Assembly (NCBI RefSeq): GCF_003955665.1
Contig: NZ_RXHU01000039.1
Location: forward strand, 4,166-68,165
Origin: Paenibacillus whitsoniae
Lineage (GTDB): Bacteria > Bacillota > Bacilli > Paenibacillales > NBRC-103111
Direction of reading: 5' to 3'
Length of the DNA stretch: 64,000 nucleotides
The position numbers and the translations under genes were made by a program. The notes under the pieces are model-generated. The model made no database searches, was not told where the DNA came from, and was given only the letters and a program-made list of their open reading frames with translations. This document shows, in pieces, positions 53,288 through 63,331 of the stretch; the stretch's first letter is position 1, and each line of letters opens with the position of its first letter.

Positions 53288-53926
53288 TCATATCACCGTA
53301 ATGCCCCACTCCTTAAATAACCTATGAAGCTCCTCGGATGTGTAAGAAATAAAAGTCCGCACTTTCTCTTCTTCAAAATAAATCGGCGTGATCCCAGGTT
53401 CGTTGCTCGCATTAAGCAGCCATTCGATTTTTGCGTTGGAATAAGCCTCGATTTCATCGGCTTCAATCAGTGGCGGCATCGCAAATGCTTCTACTTCTTG
53501 TAGCTTGGCGATAACGCGCTCCGTCCACGCTTCAGATCTCATCAGGTTGAATTCGATCTGACTAACCTCCCGATTATATGTGCTTCTCATCGAAGCCGTG
53601 TCTTCGCGATAGCTGCTTTCAAATTCTGCATAAAGGGTTTCCGTCCATCTCAAGTCTGCATACACATGCGAAATATAGCCTTGTACGAACGCTTTCCATT
53701 CCGCTGAATTGTTTCTACTCCAGTAATGAACCGCATGGTGACCGATTTGGGCAACGGTAGGCATAACCGCATTTTCCATGAAGTGTGTTCTGCCCTTATC
53801 TTCGCGCGTAGTTCCCACTCTCGCATGTATGGCATCCGGAGCAATACTGCCAATTAGAGCATATGGACATGGATCTCCCCTCCACACGTTATCCGCTATT
53901 GCAAAATGTACCATGGGCCAAGGCAT
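53288..53926 (-). CDS. Zinc-dependent phospholipase C-like protein
   Basis: A 212-residue protein resembling the Zn-dependent PLC (PF00882) group: an N-terminal HFAIADNVW, ALIGSIAPDAIHARVG, then HHAVHYW and FVQGYISHVYADLRWTE, which supply the His/Asp metal ligands expected for a trinuclear zinc site. No signal peptide is present, so the protein is cytosolic and the phospholipase activity is doubtful. It may be a phosphoesterase of another kind. ATG at 53926 follows GAGGGGGA. Confidence 0.65.
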   Translation of the reverse strand: MPWPMVHFAIADNVWRGDPCPYALIGSIAPDAIHARVGTTREDKGRTHFMENAVMPTVAQIGHHAVHYWSRNNSAEWKAFVQGYISHVYADLRWTETLYAEFESSYREDTASMRSTYNREVSQIEFNLMRSEAWTERVIAKLQEVEAFAMPPLIEADEIEAYSNAKIEWLLNASNEPGITPIYFEEEKVRTFISYTSEELHRLFKEWGITVI

Positions 53927-54118
53927 CGGTTGCTCCCCCTCTGGGTATTATTGGATTTCACCTATAATTCTGACGAATGAAGGCAGTGCGAAGTTCGTCT
54001 CTGCGATAAGACATAAAAAACTGGTGATGCGCGGGAAATTTCACAGCTCGACCAGTTTGTTTATGTGCCAAGGGTACCCCCTAGGTGCATCGCCTGTTGC
54101 ATGTGTACACTTCGAGCA

Positions 54119-54307
54119 AATAAGTAAACGTGGTTTGCTTATTTCCTCCTAACGGTACATTTCGGGATCAATAAGACAACCGCGTTGTCTTATTCTGGCT
54201 GCACAGTCCCAAAACAAGCCCACTCCAAGCAAATAAGTAAACGTGGTTTGCTTATTTCCTCCTAACGGGGTTTTGCCGGTGGAATAAGATAACCACGTTG
54301 ACTTATT
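54119..54307. repeat. Palindrome cluster F (four elements, 51-62-51 bp spacing)
   Basis: Four 25-bp palindromes start at 54119, 54170, 54232 and 54283, all with AATAAG..CTTATT ends. The cores are AAACGTGGTTT-like (1 and 3, identical over their full length and in the following TCCTCCTAACGG), ACAACCGCGTTGT (2) and TAACCACGTTG (4). The second is perfect. Elements 1+2 and 3+4 look like a 113-bp duplication. They fill the 552-bp gap between the phospholipase-like gene start and the galT 3' end. The DNA between 53927 and 54110 shows nothing else. Confidence 0.9.
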
Positions 54308-54366
54308 CCACCGGCACGACGCCCGGGCTCACCCAAACCACGGTGCGAAGCCCCCCTTCCGCCGAG

Positions 54367-54432
54367 TGCACAAAAAAACGCTGAAAGCCGCCCACAAACG
54401 AGAGTTCTCTCCCGTTTGCACGCAACCTTCAG
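54367..54432 (-). terminator. Terminator of the gal operon
   Basis: On the minus strand ACGCTGAA pairs with TTCAGCGT across an inner hairpin region and is followed by TTTTTTT. It lies 46 bp past the galT stop. Confidence 0.75.
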
Positions 54433-54478
54433 CGTCACAATTCAAGCGAATGAGCTCCCGCCCATCCGCATCCTGCGT

Positions 54479-56056
54479 TTACCCCTGCGGCGCGAACCCC
54501 GCCGCCGCCAAAAACCGTCCGAACGCCGCCTGCCCGGCGTCGTCTCTTTTGAAGACGCCTGCGTCGAGCAGGACGTCCATGAACTTGCTGCCGACCTCGG
54601 TCTGCAGCAGAGCTTGCGCCGCGTCGGCGCTCAGCGACGTGCCATGCTGCGCCAGCAGCGTCCCGATCCACGCCGCGTGCTTGTGCAGCGGGTGGCTCGC
54701 TTCCTCCAGCTCGCGCCCCGCGCGGGCTTCGCCCGTCAGGAGCTTGCGGATGTCCGCCAGCTCGTCCTGCAGGCGGCCCGGCAGCACCGCCAGCCCCATG
54801 ACCTCAATCAAGCCGATATTCTCCTTCTTGATGTGGTGCAAGTGCTGATGCGGATGGAAAATCCCATCCGGATGCTCCGCGGAGGTGCGGTTGTTCCGCA
54901 GCACCAGATCGAGCTCGTACTCGCCCCGCGCATTATTGCGGGCGATCGGCGTGATCGTGTTGTGCGGCACGCGCGCACCGTCTTTTTCACTGAACGCGAG
55001 CACTTCCGCCTCGCTGTCGCTGTAAGCGCGCCAGTCGTCAAGCAGCTTGCTCGCGAGCTGATAAATCAGCTGCTTGTTATGCGAGCTGAGACGAATGACG
55101 GACATCGGCCATTTGACGATCGCCGCTTTCACGCCAGGGAAGTCCGCATGCGAGAACACCTGCTCGCTCGGCGCCTTTTCCATCGGGAACTTGTGGCGCC
55201 CGCCCTGGAAGTGGTCATGGCTCAGAATGGAACCGCCCACGATCGGCAGATCCGCATTCGACCCGATGAAGTAGTGCGGAAATTGATCGACAAAGTCAAG
55301 CAAGCGATAAAACGTATTCGCCGTCGTTTTCATCGGGATATGTTTTTCATGAAAAATAATGCTGTGCTCGTTATAGTACACATAAGGCGAGTACTGGAAG
55401 TACCACTTCTCGTTGTCCAGCTCCAGTGGAATGACGCGCAGATTTTGCCGCGCCGGGTGATTCACACGGCCTGCATAACCCAGATTGTCCACACAGAGGA
55501 GACAGGCCGGGTAGCTGCTTTGGGGCAGCGTTTTGAGCAGGGCAATTTCTTTCGGATCTTTCTCCGGCTTGGAGAGGTTGATCGTGATTTCCAGATCGCC
55601 GTAAGCGGTATCCGTCAGCCAGTAAGCGTTCTTCGCGATGCGGTCCATGCGGATGTAGTTCGAATCGATCGACTGCTTATAAAAATACTGCGTCGCCGCC
55701 TCCACACCCTGCGTTCTCGCGAGCGTCCAGAACTGGTGTACGACTTCGGAAGGCCGCGGCATCAGGAGCCCCATAATGCGCGCATCGAGCAGATCGCGGT
55801 AGGTCATTGTATTTTCTTCGAGCAAGCCGCCTTCGTAAGCCGCGTCCAGCAGCTCTTCCAGCAGCGGCACCGGCGAGTTGAGCTGCTCTTCCGGCACATC
55901 GCCTTGATACGGCTCTGCCAAGCCGAACAAATCCAGCAGCGCATTCCGCGCAGCAACCGTATCCAGCGGCTCCAGCAAGCCGTTTTGACCGCCAAATCGC
56001 AAAAGCCGTTCAATCGCAAGCCCAGCCGTCTGCGGTGTTTGTAATGTACGTTCCAT
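54479..56056 (-). CDS. galT: UDP-glucose-hexose-1-phosphate uridylyltransferase
   Basis: A 525-residue GalT of the Firmicute type (class II, longer than the E. coli enzyme). Family segments are YFYKQSIDSNYIRMDRIAKN, YVYYNEHSIIFHEKHIPM and the active-site region SILSHDHFQGGRH, where His-Asp-His replaces the His-Pro-His of class I. It exchanges galactose-1-phosphate with UDP-glucose in the Leloir pathway. It is the third gene of galK-galE-galT, about 100 bp after galE, with its own ribosome site. Confidence 0.93.
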   Translation of the reverse strand: MERTLQTPQTAGLAIERLLRFGGQNGLLEPLDTVAARNALLDLFGLAEPYQGDVPEEQLNSPVPLLEELLDAAYEGGLLEENTMTYRDLLDARIMGLLMPRPSEVVHQFWTLARTQGVEAATQYFYKQSIDSNYIRMDRIAKNAYWLTDTAYGDLEITINLSKPEKDPKEIALLKTLPQSSYPACLLCVDNLGYAGRVNHPARQNLRVIPLELDNEKWYFQYSPYVYYNEHSIIFHEKHIPMKTTANTFYRLLDFVDQFPHYFIGSNADLPIVGGSILSHDHFQGGRHKFPMEKAPSEQVFSHADFPGVKAAIVKWPMSVIRLSSHNKQLIYQLASKLLDDWRAYSDSEAEVLAFSEKDGARVPHNTITPIARNNARGEYELDLVLRNNRTSAEHPDGIFHPHQHLHHIKKENIGLIEVMGLAVLPGRLQDELADIRKLLTGEARAGRELEEASHPLHKHAAWIGTLLAQHGTSLSADAAQALLQTEVGSKFMDVLLDAGVFKRDDAGQAAFGRFLAAAGFAPQG

Positions 56057-56155
56057 TCTTAGTCACTTCCCTTTCTGCCAAAAAGCCCTATCCGCCAAAC
56101 AGAACCGGCCGCCGCCCTAATAATCTGACGACAGCTCGGTTACTCCTGCGTTTCT

Positions 56156-57142
56156 CTATTTGCTGTATCCGTACGGATGATTCTGATGCCAGTTCCAAGC
56201 GCTCGCGATGATCTCTTCGAGGGAGTCGTGCGATGGCTTCCAGCCCAGCTCCGCTCTAGCTCGCTCGGAGGAGGCGATCAGCGCTGCCGGATCGCCTGCG
56301 CGGCGCGGCTCGATGACCGCCGGGATCGCATGGCCGGTCACTTTACGGGCGATGTCAATGACTTGTTTGACCGAGAAGCCTGTGCCGTTGCCCAGGTTGT
56401 AGATGTTGCTGTCCGCACCCGCACGCAGCTTCTCAACCGCCAGTACATGCGCGCTGGCCAAATCGCTGACGTGGATGTAATCGCGAACACACGTGCCGTC
56501 TTCCGTCGCGTAGTCGTCGCCGAAGACCGAAATATGCGCACGCTGACCCAGCGCAACTTGCAAAATTATCGGGATCAGATGCGTTTCCGGGCTGTGATCC
56601 TCGCCAATTTTGCCGCCTGCATGCGCGCCGGCCGCGTTGAAGTAGCGCAGCGATACGTATTTGATGCCATGGGCCGTGTCGAACCATTTCATCATTTTCT
56701 CCATCGCCAGCTTCGTTTCGCCATACGTATTCGTCGGCAGCGTGCGGTCGCTCTCGAGGATCGGAACGTTCTCAGGCTCGCCGTACGTTGCAGCCGTGGA
56801 GGAGAAGACGATTTTTTTGACGCCGTATTCGTTCATTTTTTCCAGCAGGCACAGGGTGCCGTACACGTTGTTGTGGTAGTACTTGGCCGGGTTCGTCATG
56901 CTTTCGCCCACCAGGGAATTCGCCGCAAAATGAATGATCGCATCGATCTCATTTTCTTTGAACACCGTATCCATGAAAGCCGCATCGCGCAAATCGCCTG
57001 CGTACAGCTTGCCGCCAAGCAGTGCCTCGCGGTGACCTTGCTGGAGGTTGTCGACGATGACGACCTCTTCGCCTTTTTCCAGCAGCGCCGCAACCGTATG
57101 TGAGCCGATATAGCCGGCTCCGCCTGTAACTAGAATCGCCAT
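56156..57142 (-). CDS. galE: UDP-glucose 4-epimerase
   Basis: A 328-residue extended short-chain dehydrogenase fold. [12 protein letters not shown] binds NAD, Ser115-type FSSTAATYG and the catalytic Tyr140/Lys144 (YGETK) are present, as is the [10 protein letters not shown] segment. It interconverts UDP-galactose and UDP-glucose. It starts one base after the galK stop, so both are in one operon. Confidence 0.95.
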   Translation of the reverse strand: MAILVTGGAGYIGSHTVAALLEKGEEVVIVDNLQQGHREALLGGKLYAGDLRDAAFMDTVFKENEIDAIIHFAANSLVGESMTNPAKYYHNNVYGTLCLLEKMNEYGVKKIVFSSTAATYGEPENVPILESDRTLPTNTYGETKLAMEKMMKWFDTAHGIKYVSLRYFNAAGAHAGGKIGEDHSPETHLIPIILQVALGQRAHISVFGDDYATEDGTCVRDYIHVSDLASAHVLAVEKLRAGADSNIYNLGNGTGFSVKQVIDIARKVTGHAIPAVIEPRRAGDPAALIASSERARAELGWKPSHDSLEEIIASAWNWHQNHPYGYSK

Positions 57143-57143
57143 A

Positions 57144-58325
57144 TTAGAGCGCCTCCCCGACTTGTTCTACACCATTGCCGATATCGCAGACATAAAAGCT
57201 AGGTGTTAGACCTGTTTTTTCCGTGTACTCTTTGCCGACTTGCTCGATGAACTGAGGCACGCTGTCTTCATGCACCAGGGACACCGTACAGCCGCCGAAG
57301 CCTGCGCCCGTCATGCGGGAGCCGAGTACGCCAGGCACTTTCAATGCTGCTGCGACCATGCTGTCGAGCTCAAAGCCTGTCACTTCATACAGATCGCGCA
57401 AGGAATCATGGGAACCGATCATCAGCTTGCCGAAGGACTCGAGATCGTTCGCTTCCAGCACCTTGATGGATTGGAGCACGCGGTCGATTTCTTCCACAAC
57501 GTGCTGCGCTCTGCGGCGAACGGTTTCGTCCGGGATCAGGTGCTTGTACTCATTAAACTGCGCCAGGTTGAGCTGACCGAGCAAAGTGAGGGATGGGAAC
57601 TGCGCTTGCAGATCCTTCACTGCCTGCTCACACTGCGCTCTGCGCTCGTTATAAGCGGAGTCGACAAGGCCTCTGCGTTTGTTCGTGTTGCCGATGACCA
57701 GCTTGTAGCTGCCGCTTTGGAATGGCACATGGCGGTACTCGAGCGTGTCGCACATGAGCAGGATCGCGTTGTCTTTCTTACCGTTCGCTACAGCGAACTG
57801 GTCCATGATGCCGCAGTTCACGCCGACGAACTGATTCTCGGTTTTTTGTGCGAGCAGCGCGATTTTGACCGTATCTGTCGGGTATTTCTCCATCGTTTGG
57901 AGGCCGTACGCCGTCACAACTTCGATGGAAGCCGAGGAGGAAAGGCCCGCGCCGTTCGGGATTTCACCGTGGAAGAGCAGGTCGTAGCCATGCTGTACCG
58001 GGAAGCCTTCTTTCGCCAAGTGGACAACGATGCCTTTCGGATAGTTCATCCAGTCGTCTTCTTCGTTGTAGACCATATCGTCTATGGAAATTTGTTTGCG
58101 AAGCGGCATGTTTGTGGAAGCAAAACCGATCGTGCGATCCGCTCTTGGACGAATCAACAGCGTCGTGCCGAAAGTGAGTGCAGCCGGGAATACATAGCCG
58201 CCGTTGTAGTCCGTGTGCTCGCCGATGAGGTTTACGCGGCCTGGCGCGTGGAAGGCTGAGATGTTCGCGGAGGATTCTCCATAAATTTCGATAAACGTCT
58301 TCTTCAAGCTTTGCAAATCTGCCAT
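57144..58325 (-). CDS. galK: Galactokinase
   Basis: A 393-residue GHMP kinase. The galactose-binding signature [15 protein letters not shown] is near residue 30, the ATP loop [12 protein letters not shown] near 130, and the third motif [12 protein letters not shown] near 345. It phosphorylates galactose at C1. First gene of the operon, ATG at 58325 with AAAGGCGG in front. An AraC-type regulator is divergent 196 bp away. The intergenic region holds a TATACT-like -10 box for the operon. Confidence 0.95.
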   Translation of the reverse strand: MADLQSLKKTFIEIYGESSANISAFHAPGRVNLIGEHTDYNGGYVFPAALTFGTTLLIRPRADRTIGFASTNMPLRKQISIDDMVYNEEDDWMNYPKGIVVHLAKEGFPVQHGYDLLFHGEIPNGAGLSSSASIEVVTAYGLQTMEKYPTDTVKIALLAQKTENQFVGVNCGIMDQFAVANGKKDNAILLMCDTLEYRHVPFQSGSYKLVIGNTNKRRGLVDSAYNERRAQCEQAVKDLQAQFPSLTLLGQLNLAQFNEYKHLIPDETVRRRAQHVVEEIDRVLQSIKVLEANDLESFGKLMIGSHDSLRDLYEVTGFELDSMVAAALKVPGVLGSRMTGAGFGGCTVSLVHEDSVPQFIEQVGKEYTEKTGLTPSFYVCDIGNGVEQVGEAL

Positions 58326-58521
58326 GTGGGCACCGCCTTTGGTTATATGGAATGGTTGTATTGGTTGCGTGTTTGTATCTTTAGTATAAAAGAAGCGCGA
58401 AGCGTTGGCTATGGAGTCATGTTATTTCCACATGGATAAATGTGATTTTGAGGGTTTTTCAGGAGAGCTCCCTATGCTAAAATGATAGCAACCTCTTTGG
58501 AATCGGAGATGAACACACATC

Positions 58522-59379
58522 ATGGTGAAAACGCCCAGTTACTTTGTCGTTTCCAACCCGCTCCCGGCCGGCCCGGCCGCCCTTACCGTGCTCTTCGCCG
58601 GCGAAAGCCAGACGAAGCCCGAGCACCGGCTCGGCCCGAAAGTTTATGACTATTACCTCATCCATTATGTCATCTCGGGTCGCGGCCTATTCTCCTCGCA
58701 CGGCGAGGAATACGCGCTCGGCGCCGGCGACAGCTTCGTCATCGAGCCGGAGCAGCTCATCAGCTATGTGTCGGATGCGGACGACCCGTGGCATTACTGC
58801 TGGATCGCCTTCACCGGCGAGCAGGCGGCGGCGCTGCTGGCTTCGACCGGCTTTGATCCGCTTGCGCCGGTCGTGCATACCACCCGGAATCGGCACATTC
58901 CGGTGCTGTTCCGCCACATACAGCGCGCGCTGAAGCTGCGGAGGCCGAACGCGCAGCTTCAAGCCACCGGCTATTTGACGCTGCTGCTAGGGGAATACTG
59001 CGAGTCGCTGTCCTCGCAGACGACGGCCCGGGCCGCCCTCGATGCGGAGGGCGACGCGATTGTGCAGCAGGCCATCCACTACTTATCGACGCAATATGCG
59101 GAGCCGATTACGATTGAGATGATGGCCGACAGCCTCGGCTACAACCGCGCGTACTTGTCGCGGTTGTTCAAGAAGCATACGAAGGTCACGCCGGTGACCT
59201 TCCTGCTGCGCCTGCGCATCGACAAGGCGCGGCTGCTGCTGCGGGAACGGACGGAGCTCACGATCGAGCAGATCGCGTCGTCCGTCGGTTTTTACGACCC
59301 GCTGTACTTTTCGAAGCAGTTTCGGCGGTGGTATGGCGTTTCGCCGACGGAGTATCGGAGGGAGATGGAGGCGCTGTAG
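58522..59379 (+). CDS. AraC-family regulator, probable galactose-operon regulator
   Basis: A 285-residue regulator with an N-terminal cupin sugar-binding domain (about 20-150: LIHYVISGRGLF, LGAGDSFVIEPEQLISYV, WHYCWIAFTG) and a C-terminal pair of HTH motifs (about 185-280: MADSLGYNRAYLSRLFKKHT, SVGFYDPLYFSKQFRRWYG). It is of the MsmR/AraC sugar-responsive type. Position opposite galK makes it the likely regulator of that operon. The ligand is inferred as galactose or a galactoside. ATG follows a GGAG site. Confidence 0.85.
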   Translation: MVKTPSYFVVSNPLPAGPAALTVLFAGESQTKPEHRLGPKVYDYYLIHYVISGRGLFSSHGEEYALGAGDSFVIEPEQLISYVSDADDPWHYCWIAFTGEQAAALLASTGFDPLAPVVHTTRNRHIPVLFRHIQRALKLRRPNAQLQATGYLTLLLGEYCESLSSQTTARAALDAEGDAIVQQAIHYLSTQYAEPITIEMMADSLGYNRAYLSRLFKKHTKVTPVTFLLRLRIDKARLLLRERTELTIEQIASSVGFYDPLYFSKQFRRWYGVSPTEYRREMEAL

Positions 59380-59435
59380 CGCGGCAGCGGGGGGATATGG
59401 ACTCGAACGCGTCCCCCTTTTTACGAGCGGCTCCC

Positions 59436-59512
59436 GACAGCTACATTCTCTGGGACTGCGGAACTCAATCCGTTGGCGCTTTATGCCGCAGCTACAGGGA
59501 ATGAGTTGCAGC
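59436..59512. repeat. Additional pair of similar elements before cluster G
   Basis: AGCTACA occurs at 59440 and 59491, 51 bp apart. Around them are imperfect dyads ending CTGCGG and AGTTGCAGC. The spacing equals that of the palindrome clusters, so this may be a two-element decayed relative. Confidence 0.35.
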
Positions 59513-59542
59513 GCAAACCGCCTACCGCCCCTCCCACAGCTC

Positions 59543-59727
59543 AACTGGAATTTATCCATCTCATTTCAGTCATTTTGCCGATTTCGTCACCTTCAACTGG
59601 AAAAACTCCCGTTCATCTGGAGCATTTCCCGGTTTCCGCACAGTTTCACAGAAATAAGCTGGAGGTTTTCCAGTTCACGTAAGGTTTCGCGCAAAAAAAC
59701 GCCAACTCAACTGGAATCATTCCAGTT
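59543..59727. repeat. Palindrome cluster G (four elements, 52-62-52 bp spacing)
   Basis: Four near-palindromes of the AACTGGA-N5-TCCAGTT type start at 59543, 59595, 59657 and 59709, with the last one perfect in its arms. They repeat the sequence and spacing of cluster C. They lie in the 630-bp gap between the AraC gene and the convergent hybrid kinase gene. The rest of that gap (59730-59900) shows a short CCGTC/GACGG hairpin and nothing else clear. Confidence 0.87.
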
Positions 59728-59916
59728 GATTGTGCTTGGACACGACTTCCCTCTCCCCCTCGCCCGTTGATATCAAGCTCGGCCTGCCGCACCACGCTCC
59801 ACACAAACTCCACTGTGCTCCATCGAGTCCCGCACACATCAAATTGCCGTCCTTAACAAGACGGGGATTTACTGTGGACATCAGGCTACTTCGAGGGTAT
59901 ACATTCAACGATGCGC

Positions 59917-59956
59917 AAAAAGCCGGACAAGCATCCTATATGCTTGTCCGGCCCCC
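59917..59956 (-). terminator. Terminator of the large hybrid kinase gene
   Basis: GCCGGACAAGCAT pairs perfectly over 13 bp with ATGCTTGTCCGGC around a 5-nt loop. On the minus strand a TTTTT run follows. It lies about 55 bp past the stop. Confidence 0.88.
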
Positions 59957-60009
59957 AGGTCCGGCTCGCGGCAGGTTGTCACGCTGTCCTTCGCTTCCCC
60001 CAGTACCCG

Positions 60010-63000
60010 CTACTCCGCGCCCAAATACGCCTCAATCTCCCGCTTCACCTGCGCCAACCTCCACTCTGCGTCCGCAAGCAGCGGCTCGAGCACATCTAGC
60101 ACTTCCGCCCTTGGTGCATCCTGCCCCCGCGCTTCACCGTGCCTCGCCCCAGGCACTTCCGCGTTCCGTGCCCCGCCCTCAGGCCCACTCACTCCCGGCT
60201 CATCCACCCCTCGCGCCTCGACACCATACCGCAGCGCCGCCTGCAGCCCGTCCGCCGCAGCGCTCAGCGGCTCTGCGCCGAGATTCGCCGCCACGCCCTT
60301 AAGCGTGTGCGCGAGGAGCAGCGCCCGCTCCACGTCGCCAGCCTGCACGGCGGCGCGAATCTCCGCCACCGCCTGGAGGTGGCCCTCCATGAATTTGCGC
60401 AGCACCTGCGCATACAGGCTCTTCCGCTGGCCAAGCCGCACCAGGGCGCCTTCCGTATCAAGCGCCGGCACATCCTCAGGCGCCGCTTCTGCAGCCGCTG
60501 CGACTTGGCCTGCGGCGGCTCCCTCCAAGGCAGCCACCTGCTTCGCATGCTGCATCATCCGCTGCAGCACGCTGTACAGCTGAATGGCCTCAAACGGCTT
60601 CGTGATGTACGCATCCATTCCCGCTTCCAGTACCTGCCCTTTCACACCCTGCATGGCATCGGCGGTCATGGCGATAATCGGCGTCGTGATGCCACCACTG
60701 CGAAGACGGCGTGTGGTTTCAATCCCGTCCATCAGCGGCATTTGCAGATCCATCAGAATCGCGTCGTACCGCTTCGCCTCGACCCGTTCCAGCGCCTCAA
60801 CGCCGTTGCCCGCCACATCGACCTGGACGCCCATCTCCTGCAAAATCTCTTGTGCCACCTGCTGATTAATCTCGTTATCTTCCACGAGCAGCACCTCGGC
60901 GTGACGAAGCAGACTGAGCTTCTTCCCGTCGGACTCGTCCTGGGCGCCGATTTTTTTGACTTTTAGCTGCTCCTGGAACAGATCGACAATATGATTGTAC
61001 AGATGCGATTGGGAAATCGGATAATACAGCACCTTGCGCACATACGACGTCGGCAGCTTGGTCTGCACATCCGCCTCATGGTACGCACTGATCAGTACGA
61101 TTACGTGAGGCGGATGCTCATAGCCCAGCTTGACCTTTTCCGCAAAAGCATGCGCATTCTCCCCCTGAAGCATCCAGTCCACAATGACCAGATCATAGCG
61201 GTCACTGGCATCCATATGCGCGAATGCGCTGGCAGCGGAATCCTGCGTGCTCACGACAAACTGGAACTGCTCCAGCTGGCGTCCCAGCACAAGCCGCATG
61301 TCCTCGTCTTCGCACACGACCAGCACGCGCAGAAATTGCAGATGCGGCGCAATCGGCGCGCTGAACACATGGCTGAAGCCCCGCTCGAAGTTCACGGTAA
61401 AGTAAAAGCAGCTGCCTCGGCCAAGCTCGCTCTCCACGCCCATTTCGCCGCCCATCAGCTCGACAAGGTTTTTGGAAATAACCAGCCCTAGTCCAGTACC
61501 ACCGTACTTCCTCGTCGTCGACATATCGGCCTGGGAGAACCCGCGGAATAACTTGCCAAGCTGCTCCGGCGTCATGCCGATACCCGTATCGCGAACCTCG
61601 ACACGCAGTTGCACGTCATTGTCCATTTTCGCGACGACCCGCACGGATACGGAAATTTCCCCTTCCTCCGTAAACTTCAGCGCGTTATTGACGAGATTGA
61701 GCAGCACCTGATTGAACCGGAACGGATCGCCTTTCAGCAATTGAGGCACCTCATGATCGATGGCAAAATGCAGCCGCAATCCCTTCTCATACAGCGAAAA
61801 GCCGATCATATCCGAAATATTGCTCATCACTTCGTACAGATCGAAATCAATGCGTTCCAGCGAGATTTTTTTCGCTTCAATTTTCGAAAAGTCCAAAATA
61901 TCGCTGATGATCGTCAGCAAGCTTTTAGCGGAAATCGCGGTTTTGCCGACATAATCCTTTTGTTGATCGGTCAGCGCCGTCTGCTGCAAAAGATGATTGA
62001 GCCCGATAATCGCATTCATCGGCGTCCGAATCTCATGGCTCATATTCGCCAAAAACTCGCTCTTCGCCCGATTCGCCGCTTCCGCCAACTCCTTGGCATC
62101 AGCCAGCAGCACGTTCTTGCTCGCCAGCTCCGCCGTCCGTACCTCCACCAATTCTTCCAGGTGATCCCTGTATTGATGCAGCATTTCTTCTTCCTGCCGG
62201 CGCTCTGTAATGTCCGCCCCAGCCAGAAGGAGGCCGATAATCTCGCCCTCTTCGTCTCTCAGCAGGGTATTGTTCCAACCAATCAGCCGTTCTTCGCCAC
62301 ATCCATTCAAAATAATACTTTCATAATAATCCGGCCGCTCGCCGCCGCTCATCACCTGCTGAAACCGCTCGCGCCGCCTCTCAAGCAGATGTTCCGGCAC
62401 ACATACCTCCAGCCAGTTTTTCCCTACAATCTCCGCTTCTGCATAACCGAGCATGCTGCATCCTCTCCGATTGAGCAGTTCAATGCGACAGGAACGATCC
62501 AACACCACAATGATCACATCGACAAGATCGAGGTAGCTTTGGGCCTTCTCTTTCTCCTTGAGCAGTTTCTGCTCGCCTTTCCGTCGAACATCCCGCGTCT
62601 GGAGTACCAATCCTACACCCACAACAATCGCCATCACCGTAAAAATAAAACCCAGCCACAGCGCCGTTCCGCGTTGACGGGATGTACGGTCGACATCCCT
62701 TTGGGTTCCCGTCAAATTGTAATCAACCCAGCGCTGCAGTTCCTCATCAGCGAGCTGCCTAGTAACCCCAAGCCTGTCCAGCAGCAGTTTGGCAAACTTT
62801 TCGTCGCCAGACTGCACGGCGTCGATGATCAGCTGCCCCTTTAGCAGGAAATCCAGCGATTTCTCGTACACTCTCTCATAAATATCCTTCTCCTCCTGAG
62901 AATTGAGGAAAGGCTCGTAAGCCTCGTACTGCTCATTGAGCAGTTTTCGTGTATTCTGATAATCGGTAATGAGCGTATGGAGACGCTCGTTTTCCGTTTC

Positions 63001-63210
63001 AAGCACAATTTTATGCAGAAGAATCCGCTCTTTCGTAAAATTCTCCTCTATCTTGAAAATCCTGGCCACACTGGGCATCCAATTCGTTTTGACCACATCA
63101 ACGGTCTCTTTCAGCGCGAACATTTGATAGAAGTTCGTCCCGATCACCGCTATTAGTAGCAAGCTAATAATGAATACCCATAACGATCTCGCCCTAGTAA
63201 TCGCTTTCAA
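60010..63210 (-). CDS. Hybrid histidine kinase with two receivers and HPt domain
   Basis: A 1066-residue membrane sensor of the BarA/ArcB-like type. TM1 about 8-28; extracellular four-helix bundle (4HB_MCP-like) about 30-195; TM2 about 200-222; PAS about 245-360; HisKA with His392 in NMSHEIRTPM; ATPase domain with NLVNNALKFTEEG and GTGLGLVISKN; a first receiver-like domain (VVCEDED..., VIVDWML); a second canonical receiver with Asp821 in MDLQMP; and a C-terminal HPt with His968 in AHTLKG. The start is TTG at 63210 after GAGGCGGG. The frame extends upstream to 63555, but that part is not protein-like. No partner regulator is adjacent. Confidence 0.9.
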   Translation of the reverse strand: MKAITRARSLWVFIISLLLIAVIGTNFYQMFALKETVDVVKTNWMPSVARIFKIEENFTKERILLHKIVLETENERLHTLITDYQNTRKLLNEQYEAYEPFLNSQEEKDIYERVYEKSLDFLLKGQLIIDAVQSGDEKFAKLLLDRLGVTRQLADEELQRWVDYNLTGTQRDVDRTSRQRGTALWLGFIFTVMAIVVGVGLVLQTRDVRRKGEQKLLKEKEKAQSYLDLVDVIIVVLDRSCRIELLNRRGCSMLGYAEAEIVGKNWLEVCVPEHLLERRRERFQQVMSGGERPDYYESIILNGCGEERLIGWNNTLLRDEEGEIIGLLLAGADITERRQEEEMLHQYRDHLEELVEVRTAELASKNVLLADAKELAEAANRAKSEFLANMSHEIRTPMNAIIGLNHLLQQTALTDQQKDYVGKTAISAKSLLTIISDILDFSKIEAKKISLERIDFDLYEVMSNISDMIGFSLYEKGLRLHFAIDHEVPQLLKGDPFRFNQVLLNLVNNALKFTEEGEISVSVRVVAKMDNDVQLRVEVRDTGIGMTPEQLGKLFRGFSQADMSTTRKYGGTGLGLVISKNLVELMGGEMGVESELGRGSCFYFTVNFERGFSHVFSAPIAPHLQFLRVLVVCEDEDMRLVLGRQLEQFQFVVSTQDSAASAFAHMDASDRYDLVIVDWMLQGENAHAFAEKVKLGYEHPPHVIVLISAYHEADVQTKLPTSYVRKVLYYPISQSHLYNHIVDLFQEQLKVKKIGAQDESDGKKLSLLRHAEVLLVEDNEINQQVAQEILQEMGVQVDVAGNGVEALERVEAKRYDAILMDLQMPLMDGIETTRRLRSGGITTPIIAMTADAMQGVKGQVLEAGMDAYITKPFEAIQLYSVLQRMMQHAKQVAALEGAAAGQVAAAAEAAPEDVPALDTEGALVRLGQRKSLYAQVLRKFMEGHLQAVAEIRAAVQAGDVERALLLAHTLKGVAANLGAEPLSAAADGLQAALRYGVEARGVDEPGVSGPEGGARNAEVPGARHGEARGQDAPRAEVLDVLEPLLADAEWRLAQVKREIEAYLGAE

Positions 63211-63292
63211 AGTATCCCGCCTCTCTATCGCTATTATAGCATAGGAACTTTCGCTAGACAGGAGCTGTCGGCAGATGAGAGGTTCAAAAAGC

Positions 63293-63327
63293 AAAAAAAC
63301 ACCGCCGGGATCCACGCCCAGCGGTGC
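63293..63327 (-). terminator. Terminator of the ABC permease gene
   Basis: CACCGCCGGG pairs with CCCAGCGGTG around a short loop, and on the minus strand a run of seven T (AAAAAAA at 63293) follows. It lies a few bases past the permease stop and closes that operon. Confidence 0.85.
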
Positions 63328-63331
63328 ATAT

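Noticed and set aside
54416-56044. 542-codon open frame on the plus strand
   Set aside because: It is antisense to galT, has an arginine- and histidine-rich composition, and galT is a clear family member on the other strand.
61609-62844. 411-codon open frame on the plus strand
   Set aside because: It is antisense to the large hybrid kinase, whose kinase and receiver motifs are unmistakable. The antisense product has no recognisable domain.
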